Source of the DNA: Rhodothermus marinus
GTDB taxonomy: Bacteria > Bacteroidota > Rhodothermia > Rhodothermales > Rhodothermaceae
Direction: 5' to 3'
Length of the DNA: 64,000 bases
NCBI RefSeq assembly: GCF_009936275.1
Contig: NZ_AP019797.1
Coordinates: 2,463,890 to 2,527,889, forward strand
The translations under genes were made by a program, and so were the position numbers. Under the pieces are notes generated by a model that was not told the DNA's origin, searched no databases, and saw only the letters and a program-made list of their open reading frames with translations. The first letter of the stretch is position 1. Every line of letters begins with the position of its first letter. Shown one piece after another: positions 1-7,714 of the stretch.

Positions 1-751
1 AGCCGTCGGCACCCTGCTGGCCGTCACCCGGGCGGTGCTCGACGGCCACGCCGACAACGGCTTTGCGGCAATTCGCCCGCCGGGCCACCATGCCACGCCC
101 GAGCGCGCCATGGGCTTCTGCCTGCTGTCGAACGTGGCCATTGCCGTCCGCTGGGCCCAGCAGACCTTCGGCGTCGAGCGCGTGGCGATCGTGGACTTCG
201 ACGTGCACCACGGCAACGGCACCCAGGAGGTCTTCTATCAGGACCCGAACGTGCTGTTTATCAGCGTGCACCAGTTTCCGCACTACCCCGGCACCGGCCG
301 CATGGAAGAGATCGGTGAGGGGCGCGGCCGGGGTACCACGGTGAACGTGCCGCTGCCGCCTTTCACCGGCGATGCCGGCTACCTGGAAGTCTTCCGCCGG
401 TTGCTGGGACCGATCGTGCGCCGATTCCGTCCCGAGGTGCTCTTCGTCTCGGCCGGCTACGATGCGCACTGGCGGGACCCGCTCAGCGCCATGCAGCTGA
501 CCGTGTCGGGCTTTGCGCAACTGGTTTACGAGCTGATGGAATGGGCCGATGCCTGCTGCGACAACCGGCTGATCGCCGCGCTCGAAGGCGGCTACGATGC
601 CGAAGCGCTGGCCGCCAGCGTGGACGCCACCGTCGCCCGCCTGCTCGATCCGATGGCCGAAATCGAAGATCCAATCGGCCCCTCGCCCCATGAGCCCGCC
701 GACGTGCGGGATCTGATCTACGAACTTCGTCTGCTACACAAAGTCGCCTGA
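1..751 (+). CDS. Histone deacetylase family protein (5' truncated by window edge)
   Basis: The open frame enters from the left edge, so the N-terminus is missing. It carries the arginase/deacetylase fold signatures of class II histone deacetylases and acetoin-utilisation (AcuC/HdaH) proteins: RPPGHHA with the active-site His pair, DFDVHHGNGT with the Asp/His zinc ligands, and FVSAGYDAHWRDPL with a further zinc Asp. The family hydrolyses acetyl groups from lysine, polyamines or small amides; the bacterial substrate cannot be told from sequence. Its stop lies 4 nt before the tryptophanase start, so the two are probably co-transcribed. The family call is firm and the substrate is open. Confidence 0.9.
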   Translation, partial: AVGTLLAVTRAVLDGHADNGFAAIRPPGHHATPERAMGFCLLSNVAIAVRWAQQTFGVERVAIVDFDVHHGNGTQEVFYQDPNVLFISVHQFPHYPGTGRMEEIGEGRGRGTTVNVPLPPFTGDAGYLEVFRRLLGPIVRRFRPEVLFVSAGYDAHWRDPLSAMQLTVSGFAQLVYELMEWADACCDNRLIAALEGGYDAEALAASVDATVARLLDPMAEIEDPIGPSPHEPADVRDLIYELRLLHKVA

Positions 752-755
752 AGCC

Positions 756-2123
756 ATGCGTACGATCATCGAGCCGTTTCGCATCAAGGTGGTCGAGCCC
801 CTGCGCATGACCACCCGCGAAGAGCGCCGGCGGCTGATCCACGAAGCCCACTACAACCTGTTCAACCTGCACGCCGACGACGTGCTCATCGACCTGCTGA
901 CCGACTCGGGCACCTCGGCCATGAGCAGCGCCCAGTGGTCGGCCATCATGCGCGGCGATGAGAGCTACGCGGGGTCGCCTTCTTACTACCGCTTCGAGGC
1001 GGCCGTGCGTGCGCTGATGCCTTTCCGCCACATCATCCCCACCCATCAGGGACGCGCGGCCGAAAAGATCCTGTTCAGCATCGTCGGCGGTCCGGGCCGT
1101 ATCATTCCGAGCAATACGCACTTCGACACGACGCGCGCCAACATCGAAGCCACCGGTGCCGAGGCGGTCGATCTGGTCATTCCGGAAGGCCGCGATCCCG
1201 AAAGCCGTCACCCCTTCAAAGGCAACATCGATCTGGATCGACTCGAGGCGCTGCTGCGCACGAAGCGCGACCGGGTGCCGCTCGTCATGCTGACGATCAC
1301 GAACAATGCGGGCGGCGGCCAGCCCGTCTCGATGGAAAACATCCGGGCCACCCACGAACTCTGCCGGAAGTACGGCGTGCCGCTGTTTTTCGATGCCTGT
1401 CGCTTTGCCGAAAACGCCTACTTCATCAAGCTGCGCGAGCCGGGCTACGCCGATCGGAGCGTCCGCGACATCGTGCGCGAGATGTTCTCCTACGCCGACG
1501 GCATGACCATGAGCGCCAAGAAAGACGCCTTCGCCAACATCGGCGGCTGGCTGGCGCTCAACGACGACGCCTGGGCCCAGGAAGCCCGCAACCTGCTGAT
1601 CCTGACCGAGGGCTTTCCCACCTACGGGGGGCTGGCCGGACGCGACCTGGAAGCCATCGCGGTCGGCCTGGAAGAGGTAATCCACGAAGACTACCTGCAG
1701 TACCGATTCGCTTCGGTGCAGTACCTGGGGCGGGCGCTGGAGCGGATGGGCGTGCCGCTCATGCAGCCGGTCGGCGGACACGCCGTCTATGTGAACGCCG
1801 GCAAGCTACTTCCGCACATTCCTCCGCTGCAGTACCCCGGACAGGCGCTGGCCGTGGCGCTTTACGAGATCGGCGGCATTCGGAGTTGCGAGATTGGCTC
1901 GGTCATGTTCGGTCGCCGGGCGGACGGTAGCGAGCAGCCGGCCCCGCTGGAGCTGGTACGGCTGGCTATCCCCCGCCGGGTCTACACCCAGAGCCACTTC
2001 GACTACGTGATCGAGTGCTTCGAACTGCTGCTCCAGGAGAAGGACCGGCTGCCCGGCTACCGGATTGTCTGGGAACCGCCCCGGCTCCGGCACTTCACGG
2101 CCCGCTTCGAGCCGATCGCCTGA
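756..2123 (+). CDS. tnaA: Tryptophanase (PLP-dependent beta-eliminating lyase)
   Basis: This 455-aa protein aligns end to end with the tryptophanase/tyrosine phenol-lyase family, which cleaves tryptophan to indole, pyruvate and ammonia, or tyrosine to phenol. The PLP lysine is in SAKKDAF (K256). Three positions known to separate the two enzymes match tryptophanase: Asp124 in HFDTT (Thr in phenol-lyase), Ile380 in CEIGS (Arg in phenol-lyase) and His446 in RHFTAR (Phe in phenol-lyase). From this I infer indole formation. It sits 4 nt downstream of the deacetylase-family gene. No tnaC-like leader is visible, because the upstream gene is so close. Confidence 0.88.
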   Translation: MRTIIEPFRIKVVEPLRMTTREERRRLIHEAHYNLFNLHADDVLIDLLTDSGTSAMSSAQWSAIMRGDESYAGSPSYYRFEAAVRALMPFRHIIPTHQGRAAEKILFSIVGGPGRIIPSNTHFDTTRANIEATGAEAVDLVIPEGRDPESRHPFKGNIDLDRLEALLRTKRDRVPLVMLTITNNAGGGQPVSMENIRATHELCRKYGVPLFFDACRFAENAYFIKLREPGYADRSVRDIVREMFSYADGMTMSAKKDAFANIGGWLALNDDAWAQEARNLLILTEGFPTYGGLAGRDLEAIAVGLEEVIHEDYLQYRFASVQYLGRALERMGVPLMQPVGGHAVYVNAGKLLPHIPPLQYPGQALAVALYEIGGIRSCEIGSVMFGRRADGSEQPAPLELVRLAIPRRVYTQSHFDYVIECFELLLQEKDRLPGYRIVWEPPRLRHFTARFEPIA

Positions 2124-2128
2124 GGCCG

Positions 2129-2542
2129 TCAGGGAAGCTGCTGGATGTAGACCGGTGCGCCGGTCTCGGCGGCCTGCTGCACCGCCTGTTCCACCAGCCG
2201 GGCGCCGTCATGCCCCTGCAACACCTGCGCCTGGCTCGTCGGGGCGGCACAGACAACCCGCACTTCCATCGGCGAGTAGATGCCCCACGTCAGAATGGTG
2301 ACCAGTTGATTCATGAAAGACAGACGCGTTTCCACGCGTGCCACTCCATGCGGACAGACGCTCGACACGTCAATCGAATCAGGGATCACCAGACCGTTTA
2401 CAAAGCCGGACACCCACTTTTTCCGATACACGACATCGGATTCAGGCTGGCCGGTGATAATTCGGGCATGATAGCAGCCGCTCAGCACCAGAAAAGCCGC
2501 AAGCAGCGGCCAGAAAAAGCGGAATCGTACAGGTTTGCGCAT
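2129..2542 (-). CDS. Bor-like outer-membrane lipoprotein
   Basis: This 137-aa protein has a basic N-terminus, a hydrophobic stretch and a lipobox LVLSGC with the lipidated Cys at residue 23, so it should be a lipoprotein. The rest resembles lambda Bor family proteins: a KKWVSGFVNGL segment, a C-containing stretch followed by VETRLSFMNQLV, and a C-terminal LTWGIYSPMEVRVVCA. Bor proteins are phage-borne surface lipoproteins linked to serum resistance; the role here is unknown. The start was chosen at the Met preceding the signal sequence, not at longer upstream options. It converges on tryptophanase with a 5-bp gap. Confidence 0.72.
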   Translation of the reverse strand: MRKPVRFRFFWPLLAAFLVLSGCYHARIITGQPESDVVYRKKWVSGFVNGLVIPDSIDVSSVCPHGVARVETRLSFMNQLVTILTWGIYSPMEVRVVCAAPTSQAQVLQGHDGARLVEQAVQQAAETGAPVYIQQLP

Positions 2543-2712
2543 GGCCTGGATACGGTTTGGTGAGCAGAAAATGAAAGACGCCCTGCGCGGTTCAAAACAC
2601 GTACCCGTCGGCGTTCTCCCTGCGATCTCGCGCGGACGGGGTGCACGTCGCACGCTGGCAACACAACGTCGATGGCTCCTCTTTCCAACGAGGAACCGAC
2701 CAGAAGCCATGT

Positions 2713-2730
2713 TGTGTATGATCGTGTGTA
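2713..2730 (+). promoter_or_regulatory. Candidate VapB operator (direct repeat)
   Basis: The hexamer TGTGTA occurs twice with 6 nt between (12-nt period), ending 16 nt before the antitoxin start. Ribbon-helix-helix antitoxins typically bind short repeats in this position to autoregulate. The repeat is seen in the sequence; its function is inferred. Confidence 0.4.
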
Positions 2731-2746
2731 AACCTGAGGATACCGC

Positions 2747-3061
2747 ATGGGACGCCTGCATCGCGCACAGGTGCTTCTGGAGCCCGCGCAGTATCAACGC
2801 TTGCGCCGGATTGCCGCGCGGCGCTCTCTGGAAGAGGGACGCCGCGTCAGTGTCAGCCAGGTAATTCGTGAATTGCTTGATCAGGCCCTGGAAAAGGCGG
2901 AAAGTCCTGAAGAACGGGCCCGGGCAGCCCTTGCGCGGCTTTTTACGCTGGGGGACGCCGTCAGGAAGCGCCACGCGAAGCTTTTGCCGGAGAACTGGCT
3001 GAACAGCGATCGCGACGAGCACGACGATGAGCGTTTTGCAGACCTCTTCCCTGGTCGTTGA
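2747..3061 (+). CDS. Antitoxin of VapBC module 1 (ribbon-helix-helix type)
   Basis: This is a 104-aa protein. Its N-terminal half looks like a ribbon-helix-helix DNA-binding unit: a short strand (AQVLLEPAQYQRL) followed by helices around VSVSQVIRELLDQAL. The C-terminal half is charged and probably wraps the toxin. A good ribosome site (GAGG) lies 8-9 nt before the ATG. The toxin gene starts inside its 3' end (35-nt overlap), the usual translational coupling in vapBC pairs. It should neutralise the downstream PIN-domain RNase and repress the operon. Confidence 0.78.
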   Translation: MGRLHRAQVLLEPAQYQRLRRIAARRSLEEGRRVSVSQVIRELLDQALEKAESPEERARAALARLFTLGDAVRKRHAKLLPENWLNSDRDEHDDERFADLFPGR

Positions 3062-3467
3062 TGCCGGCGTGGCGCTGGTCACGATTCTGCCTCATCCCTA
3101 TCAGGCGCATGGTCGGCGTTTCTGGCAACACTGGCAGCAGCAGCCGCTGCTTGCACCTCACCTGTGGGTGGCCGAGGTAACTTCAGGGCTGCGTCGGGCG
3201 GTCTGGGAACGGGTATTGACGGAAGAGGAAGCCGAGGCGGCGTTGCGGGATCTGCTGGAATTACCGCTGACGCTCACTTCGGATCGCGAGATCGCTGGGC
3301 AGGCCCTGAGCTGGGCCGGACGGTTGCAACAGAAGCGAGCCTACGATGCGTTCTACGTGGCACTGGCTGACCAGCGCGGGGCGGTTTTCTGGAGTGCAGA
3401 TCGGCGCCTGGTGGAAACGCTCCGGCAACAGGGCTTTTCCCGGGCCCGCTGGATTGGAGAAATTTAG
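3027..3467 (+). CDS. vapC: PIN-domain toxin of VapBC module 1
   Basis: This 146-aa protein has PIN-fold acidic residues in the expected order: Asp12 (VVDAG), Glu50 (WVAEVTS), Asp107 (RAYDAFYVAL) and Asp125 (WSADRRL). These bind the metal ions of a VapC-type endoribonuclease, whose known targets are tRNA or rRNA loops. It overlaps the antitoxin gene, and all four catalytic positions are intact, so it is likely active. It ends 21 bp before the convergent yjbQ with no terminator between. Confidence 0.85.
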   Translation: MSVLQTSSLVVDAGVALVTILPHPYQAHGRRFWQHWQQQPLLAPHLWVAEVTSGLRRAVWERVLTEEEAEAALRDLLELPLTLTSDREIAGQALSWAGRLQQKRAYDAFYVALADQRGAVFWSADRRLVETLRQQGFSRARWIGEI

Positions 3468-3488
3468 CCCGTTTCATCACTAAACCTG

Positions 3489-3908
3489 TCACATCCCCTG
3501 CACGGTCACCACGATCTCGCGCTGGCGGGGGCGAATGTCGCACTCCAGCAGCACGATCTGCTGCCAGGCGCCCAGCGCAGGCAACCCGTCGCGCACGGGA
3601 ACGGTCACCGAAGCGCCCACCAGCGTGGCCTGCAGGTGCGAATGCGCATTGCCATCGTGCCAGGTGTGTTCGTGCAGGTAATGCTCATGGGGCGGGATGA
3701 GCCGGTCCATCAACGTGGGCAGGTCGCGCTGCAGCCCCGGCTCGAACTCGATCGTGCCAATGGCCGCCGTGCTTCCGATCACATGTACGTGGACCAGTCC
3801 TTTCTGCACGCCCGAACGGGCCACGACGGCCGCCACGTCATCTGTCAGATCCTGCAGATCCCCGTGTCCGCGCGTGCTGCGCCGGAGCGTCTCCTGATGT
3901 ACGTTCAT
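3489..3908 (-). CDS. yjbQ: YjbQ/UPF0047 family protein
   Basis: This 139-aa protein fits the YjbQ family (UPF0047; described as secondary thiamine-phosphate synthase) along its whole length. Conserved features are HVHVIGSTAAIGTIEFEPG and the His-rich centre (LIPPHEHYLHEHTWHDGNAHSH), likely metal- or phosphate-binding. Its first 16 codons are repeated almost exactly at the 3' end of surE about 0.9 kb away. The sequence immediately upstream of its ATG is the foreign-looking VapBC insert, so it has probably lost its original promoter and ribosome site; no strong Shine-Dalgarno is visible now. Confidence 0.88.
   Translation of the reverse strand: MNVHQETLRRSTRGHGDLQDLTDDVAAVVARSGVQKGLVHVHVIGSTAAIGTIEFEPGLQRDLPTLMDRLIPPHEHYLHEHTWHDGNAHSHLQATLVGASVTVPVRDGLPALGAWQQIVLLECDIRPRQREIVVTVQGM
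3861..3908. repeat. 48-bp direct repeat, copy 1 (5' end of yjbQ)
   Basis: This copy begins exactly at the yjbQ start codon (minus strand) and covers its first 16 codons. It matches copy 2 at 47 of 48 positions (T here at 3900, G at 4815), and similarity stops at both edges. The two copies bracket the second vapBC module in the same orientation. Confidence 0.95.
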
Positions 3909-4062
3909 AGGGTCACGTTGTCTGGTGACGTTCTTTCAATTTCTGTGTCGTCGTTTTACCTCCGAATCGCCCGGCCGTTGCCCTTACCGGCCACGAATCT
4001 TTCGAGGGAATCAGGACGTAAGGCGCCCTGGTTATAACGCAAGATCCGATTGGGTTACCGCC

Positions 4063-4326
4063 ATGTCGGTCGAGAAACATTTCGGGATGAGACTGACACC
4101 CCATGAGCGCCGCCAGATAGAGCGACTGGCCAGGCTACGTGCGACCACCATGAAAGAGGCAGTACTTGAAGCCGTACAACGGCGCCTGGAAGAACTTGAA
4201 AAGGAAATGCAGCCGCCGGCCCCACAAGGTCGTCTGAAAGACGCCGTTCATCTTGTTGGCTGCTTTGAAGGGCCGGAAGACCTGTCCACCAATCCGGACT
4301 ACCTGGAAGGATACGGCCGGTCATGA
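4063..4326 (+). CDS. Antitoxin of VapBC module 2
   Basis: This is an 87-aa protein. The N-terminal part (FGMRLTPHERRQIERLARL followed by TTMKEAVLEAVQRRLEEL) looks like a ribbon-helix-helix or related compact DNA-binding unit, and the C-terminal part is an acidic toxin-binding tail. The start at the Met of MSVEKHF was preferred over longer in-frame options because it matches the normal antitoxin length. It overlaps the toxin gene by the tetranucleotide ATGA. An 8-bp palindrome GTTATAAC lies 24 nt upstream of the start and could be an operator or -10 region. Confidence 0.72.
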   Translation: MSVEKHFGMRLTPHERRQIERLARLRATTMKEAVLEAVQRRLEELEKEMQPPAPQGRLKDAVHLVGCFEGPEDLSTNPDYLEGYGRS

Positions 4327-4736
4327 GCGTTTCCGCTTATCTGCTGGATACGGGACCGCTGGTGGCCTTGCTGAACCGGCGCGATCGGTATCATCACTGG
4401 GCGGTTCGAACGATCGATGCCCTGGAAGCACCTTTGCTCACATGCGAGTCCGTAGTGTCGGAGGCCTGGTTCCTGGTCCGGCGCGGAGGTGGTAATCCAC
4501 TGCGCCTTCTGGAGTTGCTGCATGTGCTCGACGTAAACGTAATGCCCGCCTGGAGTCCACGTCTTGAGGCGATACTGCGTCGCTACGCCAACCGAATCAG
4601 TGTGGCGGATGCGTCGCTCCTGGCGCTTGCTGAAGCGGAGAAAGGTCGCATTGTGGTAACCACCGATCGCGACGACTTCACGGTCTATCGAATTCACCGG
4701 CGGCAGATGGTGCCCACGCTAATGCCGCCTGATTGA
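4323..4736 (+). CDS. vapC: PIN-domain toxin of VapBC module 2
   Basis: This 137-aa PIN protein has its acidic residues in place: Asp9 (LLDTGPLVALL), Glu47 (VVSEAWFLV), Asp96 (SVADASLLAL) and Asp115 (TTDRDDF). It is predicted to be a metal-dependent endoribonuclease inhibited by the overlapping upstream antitoxin. It is not a duplicate of module 1: the two toxins share the fold but little sequence. It converges on surE with a 16-bp gap containing the end of the inserted DNA. Confidence 0.87.
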   Translation: MSVSAYLLDTGPLVALLNRRDRYHHWAVRTIDALEAPLLTCESVVSEAWFLVRRGGGNPLRLLELLHVLDVNVMPAWSPRLEAILRRYANRISVADASLLALAEAEKGRIVVTTDRDDFTVYRIHRRQMVPTLMPPD

Positions 4737-4752
4737 ACGGTGGACAATCACT

Positions 4753-5634
4753 TCACCCGTGCGATTCCCCGGCTTCCCGTGTCCGCGCGTGCTGCGCCGG
4801 AGCGTCTCCTGATGGACGTTCATGGCCGTTGGAAGCCGGTGCATCGTGCCAGTTCCACTGACTCAGCATGGCCCGGTAGGCGTGGGCCGTCAGGTCGTGC
4901 TGGAGCGGCGTGATGGAGACGTAACCCTGCGCGACGGCCTCCAGGTCCGTATCGTCGCCGTCGTCCAGGTTCACGAAGCGTCCGGTGAGCCAGTAGTAGG
5001 GCTGGTTGTAGGGATCGCGTCGTTCGGCGAAGCTCTCCTCCCAGCGCGAGCGGGCCTGACGTGTGATGGCGATGCCTTTGATTTCTTCAAGCGGTAGATC
5101 CGGAATGTTCACGTTGAGCAGGATGCCGGGCGGCAGGCCGTGGGCCAGCACGGTACGGGCGATCCGTCGGGCGTAATGGGCGGCGGCGCTGTAGTCGCGC
5201 GCCTCCCAGTTGCAGAGCGAGAAGGCGATGGCGTCAATGCCCAGGATCGCGGCTTCGGTCGCCGCACTGACCGTGCCCGAGTAGATCACGTTGACGGCCG
5301 TGTTCGGTCCCCGATTGATGCCGCTGACCACCAGATCGGGGCGCCGCGGGAGGAGCTGGTTGACGGCCAGCTTGACACAGTCGGCCGGCGTGCCCGAGAC
5401 CGCGTAGGCCGGCACTTCGCCCGAGGGTACCGCAAACGGCCACGGATAGGCCCGCACCGGATCGCGCACGGTGATGGCGTGCCCGACGGCGCTCTGTTCG
5501 GTAGCCGGCGCCACCACGTACACCTCACCCAGCGCGTCCATGGCCGCCGCCAGCGCGGCGATACCCGGCGCGTTGATGCCGTCGTCGTTGCAGACCAGAA
5601 TCAGCGGTCGTCGACCGGATTCCTGCTTGCTCAT
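4753..5634 (-). CDS. surE: 5'/3'-nucleotidase SurE
   Basis: This 293-aa survival protein E is a metal-dependent phosphatase acting on nucleoside monophosphates. The N-terminal metal motif is [10 protein letters not shown] (Asp17-Asp18). Further family motifs are VSGINRGPN and [10 protein letters not shown]. The family is usually about 250-260 residues, and the extra tail after the core ([10 protein letters not shown] onward) is low-complexity. Its last codons come from the 48-bp yjbQ copy and from inserted DNA, so the C-terminus is a recent chimera and is probably dispensable. The start lies 2 nt after the panB stop, so they form an operon. Confidence 0.95.
   Translation of the reverse strand: MSKQESGRRPLILVCNDDGINAPGIAALAAAMDALGEVYVVAPATEQSAVGHAITVRDPVRAYPWPFAVPSGEVPAYAVSGTPADCVKLAVNQLLPRRPDLVVSGINRGPNTAVNVIYSGTVSAATEAAILGIDAIAFSLCNWEARDYSAAAHYARRIARTVLAHGLPPGILLNVNIPDLPLEEIKGIAITRQARSRWEESFAERRDPYNQPYYWLTGRFVNLDDGDDTDLEAVAQGYVSITPLQHDLTAHAYRAMLSQWNWHDAPASNGHERPSGDAPAQHARTREAGESHG
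4776..4823. repeat. 48-bp direct repeat, copy 2 (inside 3' end of surE)
   Basis: Near-identical copy of the yjbQ 5' end. Read on the minus strand it still begins with ATG and encodes the first 16 YjbQ residues before running into unrelated sequence, so it is a yjbQ remnant. In another frame it supplies surE codons shortly before its stop. Confidence 0.95.
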
Positions 5635-5636
5635 GG

Positions 5637-6470
5637 TCAGTAGCTCTCTTCCGGCGAAGGAAATGCCCGCTGGCGTACATCCTGCACGTAGTGCTGCACG
5701 GCCTCGGTGATGGTTTCGGCCAGGCGGGCGTAGCGACGCACGAAGCGCGGATTGAAGTCGGTGGTCAGACCGAGCATGTCATGCAGCACGAGGATCTGTC
5801 CGTCGCAGTGCACGCCGGCCCCGATGCCGATCGTCGGAATGCGGAGCGAGGCGGTCACCTCACGGGCCAGCTCGGCCGGAATCTTTTCCAGCACGATGGC
5901 GAAGCAGCCGGCTTCTTCCAGCAGCTTCGCATCACGGCGCAATTGCTCGGCCTCCTCCGGCTCCTGCGCACGCACTTTGTAGGTGCCGAAGCGGTAGATG
6001 CTCTGCGGCGTCAGCCCCAGATGTCCCATGACCGGAATGCCGGCCGTCACGATGCGCTCTACCGCCTCCAGAATAGGCTTGCCACCCTCCAGCTTGACGG
6101 CATGCGCGCCGGCTTCTTTCATGACGCGGATGGCCGAGGCCAGCGCTTCGTTGGGATTGCCCTGGTAGGAACCAAAGGGCAGATCCACCACCACCAGCGC
6201 CCGACGCACGGCCCGCACCACACACTGCGCATGGTAGATCATCTGATCCAGTGTGATGGGCAGCGTCGTTTCGTGGCCGGCCATCACGTTCGAGGCCGAG
6301 TCGCCCACCAGAATCACATCGATGCCCGCCGCGTCCAGGATGCGGGCCAGCGTGTAGTCGTAGGCGGTCAGCGCCGCAATGGGTATGCGGGCGGCTTTCA
6401 TCTCCTGAAGCGTCTGCGTGGTCACACGTCGGGCGTTGACCACCAGAGGCGAAACGGTCTGCGTGCTCAT
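5637..6470 (-). CDS. panB: 3-methyl-2-oxobutanoate hydroxymethyltransferase
   Basis: This 277-aa enzyme catalyses the first committed step of pantothenate (coenzyme A) synthesis, the methylene-tetrahydrofolate-dependent hydroxymethylation of alpha-ketoisovalerate. Recognisable segments are [36 protein letters not shown] (Mg-binding Asp), VKLEGG with the catalytic Glu region, and [12 protein letters not shown]. Length is normal for the family. It is the first gene of a panB-surE unit that was probably once panB-surE-yjbQ. Confidence 0.96.
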   Translation of the reverse strand: MSTQTVSPLVVNARRVTTQTLQEMKAARIPIAALTAYDYTLARILDAAGIDVILVGDSASNVMAGHETTLPITLDQMIYHAQCVVRAVRRALVVVDLPFGSYQGNPNEALASAIRVMKEAGAHAVKLEGGKPILEAVERIVTAGIPVMGHLGLTPQSIYRFGTYKVRAQEPEEAEQLRRDAKLLEEAGCFAIVLEKIPAELAREVTASLRIPTIGIGAGVHCDGQILVLHDMLGLTTDFNPRFVRRYARLAETITEAVQHYVQDVRQRAFPSPEESY

Positions 6471-6515
6471 GCCATGGTCGGGTCTGGTGGGCGGAGTGCG
6501 CGCGTGCTAATCCAA

Positions 6516-6547
6516 CGAAAAAGCGGGCGCCTGGCTCCGACGCCCGC
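6516..6547 (-). terminator. Rho-independent terminator of the bamA-skp operon
   Basis: On the minus strand a 9-bp GC-rich stem (GCGGGCGTC / GGCGCCCGC) is followed directly by TTTTT. It lies about 25 bp past the second skp stop and separates that operon from panB. Confidence 0.85.
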
Positions 6548-6573
6548 CCTCTAAACAACCCGATGCCTGGCGT

Positions 6574-7140
6574 TCAGTTCTGCTGCTGCGTAGCCGTGGT
6601 ATCTTCCGGCACCTGAATCCCCAGCCGCCGGGCCACCTCGCGCGTAATGTCCACCACACGTCCTTCCTTGACGTACAGCAGTGCCTGCGCCCGCAGCACG
6701 ACGTCCAGGTTCTGCTCCTGCGCCACCTGATCGATCACCTGCTGCACGCGTTCCAGCAGCGGTTGCATCAGCTCGGCTTCACGCTGCGCCAGTTGCTGCT
6801 GACGACGCGCCGAAGCCTCCTGGATCTCCTGCTGGAGCTGCAGCAGCTCCTGCTCCCGCTCCTGACGCCGCTGTTCGGAAAGCAGCGCCTGCTGCCGCTG
6901 GTAGCGCTCCAGTTTCTGCTGATACTCGTTGAACATCTCCTGCAGCGCCTGCTGGCTTTCCTGCGCCTCCTTCTGGAGCTGCTGCTGAATGTCCCGATAT
7001 TCCTTCATGTTGACGATGATCACATCGGGGTCGGTGTACCCGATGCGCAGCGGTTGTGCCGGACTGACTTCGGCCTTCAGCAGGCCCAGCATGAAAAGGG
7101 CACCGATCAGTGCTTTGATAGCAACACGACGATTGCGCAT
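6574..7140 (-). CDS. OmpH/Skp-family periplasmic chaperone (copy 2)
   Basis: This 188-aa protein has a signal peptide (RRVAIKALIGALFMLGLL... SPAQP) followed by the OmpH signature IGYTDPDVIIVNMKEYRDIQ, a long Q/E/R-rich coiled coil, and a C-terminal strand region ending in LGIQVPED. Skp chaperones hold unfolded outer-membrane proteins on the way to the Bam complex. The start was placed at MRNRRV because AGGGA lies just upstream and the signal peptide begins there. It directly follows another skp-like gene after bamA, and the pair probably arose by duplication. Confidence 0.9.
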   Translation of the reverse strand: MRNRRVAIKALIGALFMLGLLKAEVSPAQPLRIGYTDPDVIIVNMKEYRDIQQQLQKEAQESQQALQEMFNEYQQKLERYQRQQALLSEQRRQEREQELLQLQQEIQEASARRQQQLAQREAELMQPLLERVQQVIDQVAQEQNLDVVLRAQALLYVKEGRVVDITREVARRLGIQVPEDTTATQQQN

Positions 7141-7165
7141 GGGAGCATTCCCTGTTGGTTGGTCT

Positions 7166-7699
7166 TCAGTTCTGCGACTCAAGATTTACGTTGAGCTCGG
7201 CGAGAACCCGATCGCTCAGGTCATGTTCCGGCGGGGCATACAGCAGCACAGGGGCTGCGGCTTTGTCGAAGACGTAGTCGTACCCTTCGTCACGGGCTAC
7301 GGTCTCGATCGCCTCCAGCACCCGCTCCTGGATGGGACGCAACAGCGCCTCCTGCTGGCGAAACAGCTCCCCTTCCGGTCCGAAGTATTGTTGCCGCAGG
7401 CGGTCCAACTCCTCCTCAGCACGGGCAATTTCCTCACGGCGGCGCTGCCGCTCCTCTGGCGTGTAGAGCAGCTCGCGTGCCCGGTACTCCTCGAACATAC
7501 GGTCGATCTCCTGGCGGCGCCGGTCCAGCTCGGCCTGCCAGTCACGCACCATCTGGTCCAGCTTCTGCTGAACCGCCTGGTACTCAGGCAACTTGCTCAG
7601 GATGTACTCGGTATCCACGTACCCGATGCGGTGCTGCGCCAAACCCACGCCGGTCAGGTACAGTGTCCCCAGCAGAAAAATGCCAACTTTGCGCGGCAT
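7166..7699 (-). CDS. OmpH/Skp-family periplasmic chaperone (copy 1)
   Basis: This 177-aa protein has a short signal peptide, then IGYVDTEYILSKLPEYQAVQ (the conserved OmpH start), a charged coiled coil of about 100 residues and a C-terminal DYVFDKAAAPVLLYAPPEHD segment that closes the family beta-barrel core. It should chaperone outer-membrane proteins. It lies 15 bp downstream of bamA, the conserved bamA-skp order. Unlike copy 2 it keeps the DKAAAPVLLYA C-terminal motif typical of Bacteroidota OmpH. Confidence 0.92.
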   Translation of the reverse strand: MPRKVGIFLLGTLYLTGVGLAQHRIGYVDTEYILSKLPEYQAVQQKLDQMVRDWQAELDRRRQEIDRMFEEYRARELLYTPEERQRRREEIARAEEELDRLRQQYFGPEGELFRQQEALLRPIQERVLEAIETVARDEGYDYVFDKAAAPVLLYAPPEHDLSDRVLAELNVNLESQN

Positions 7700-7714
7700 A
7701 CGTAAACGCTCCGG

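Larger units (their letters stand above)
3909..4775. mobile_element. VapBC cassette bounded by 48-bp direct repeats
   Basis: This 867-bp segment lies between the two 48-bp copies. It contains vapB and vapC of module 2 plus 154 bp of relatively AT-rich upstream DNA. There is no transposase, integrase or terminal inverted repeat, so the term mobile element is inferred from the duplication and cargo. The arrangement is what an insertion between surE and yjbQ with duplication of the junction would leave. An unequal recombination event is an equally possible cause. Confidence 0.5.

Noticed and set aside
483..1781. 432-codon antisense frame over tryptophanase
   Set aside because: Arg/Ala/Val-rich shadow with no domain; tryptophanase on the sense strand is conserved end to end.
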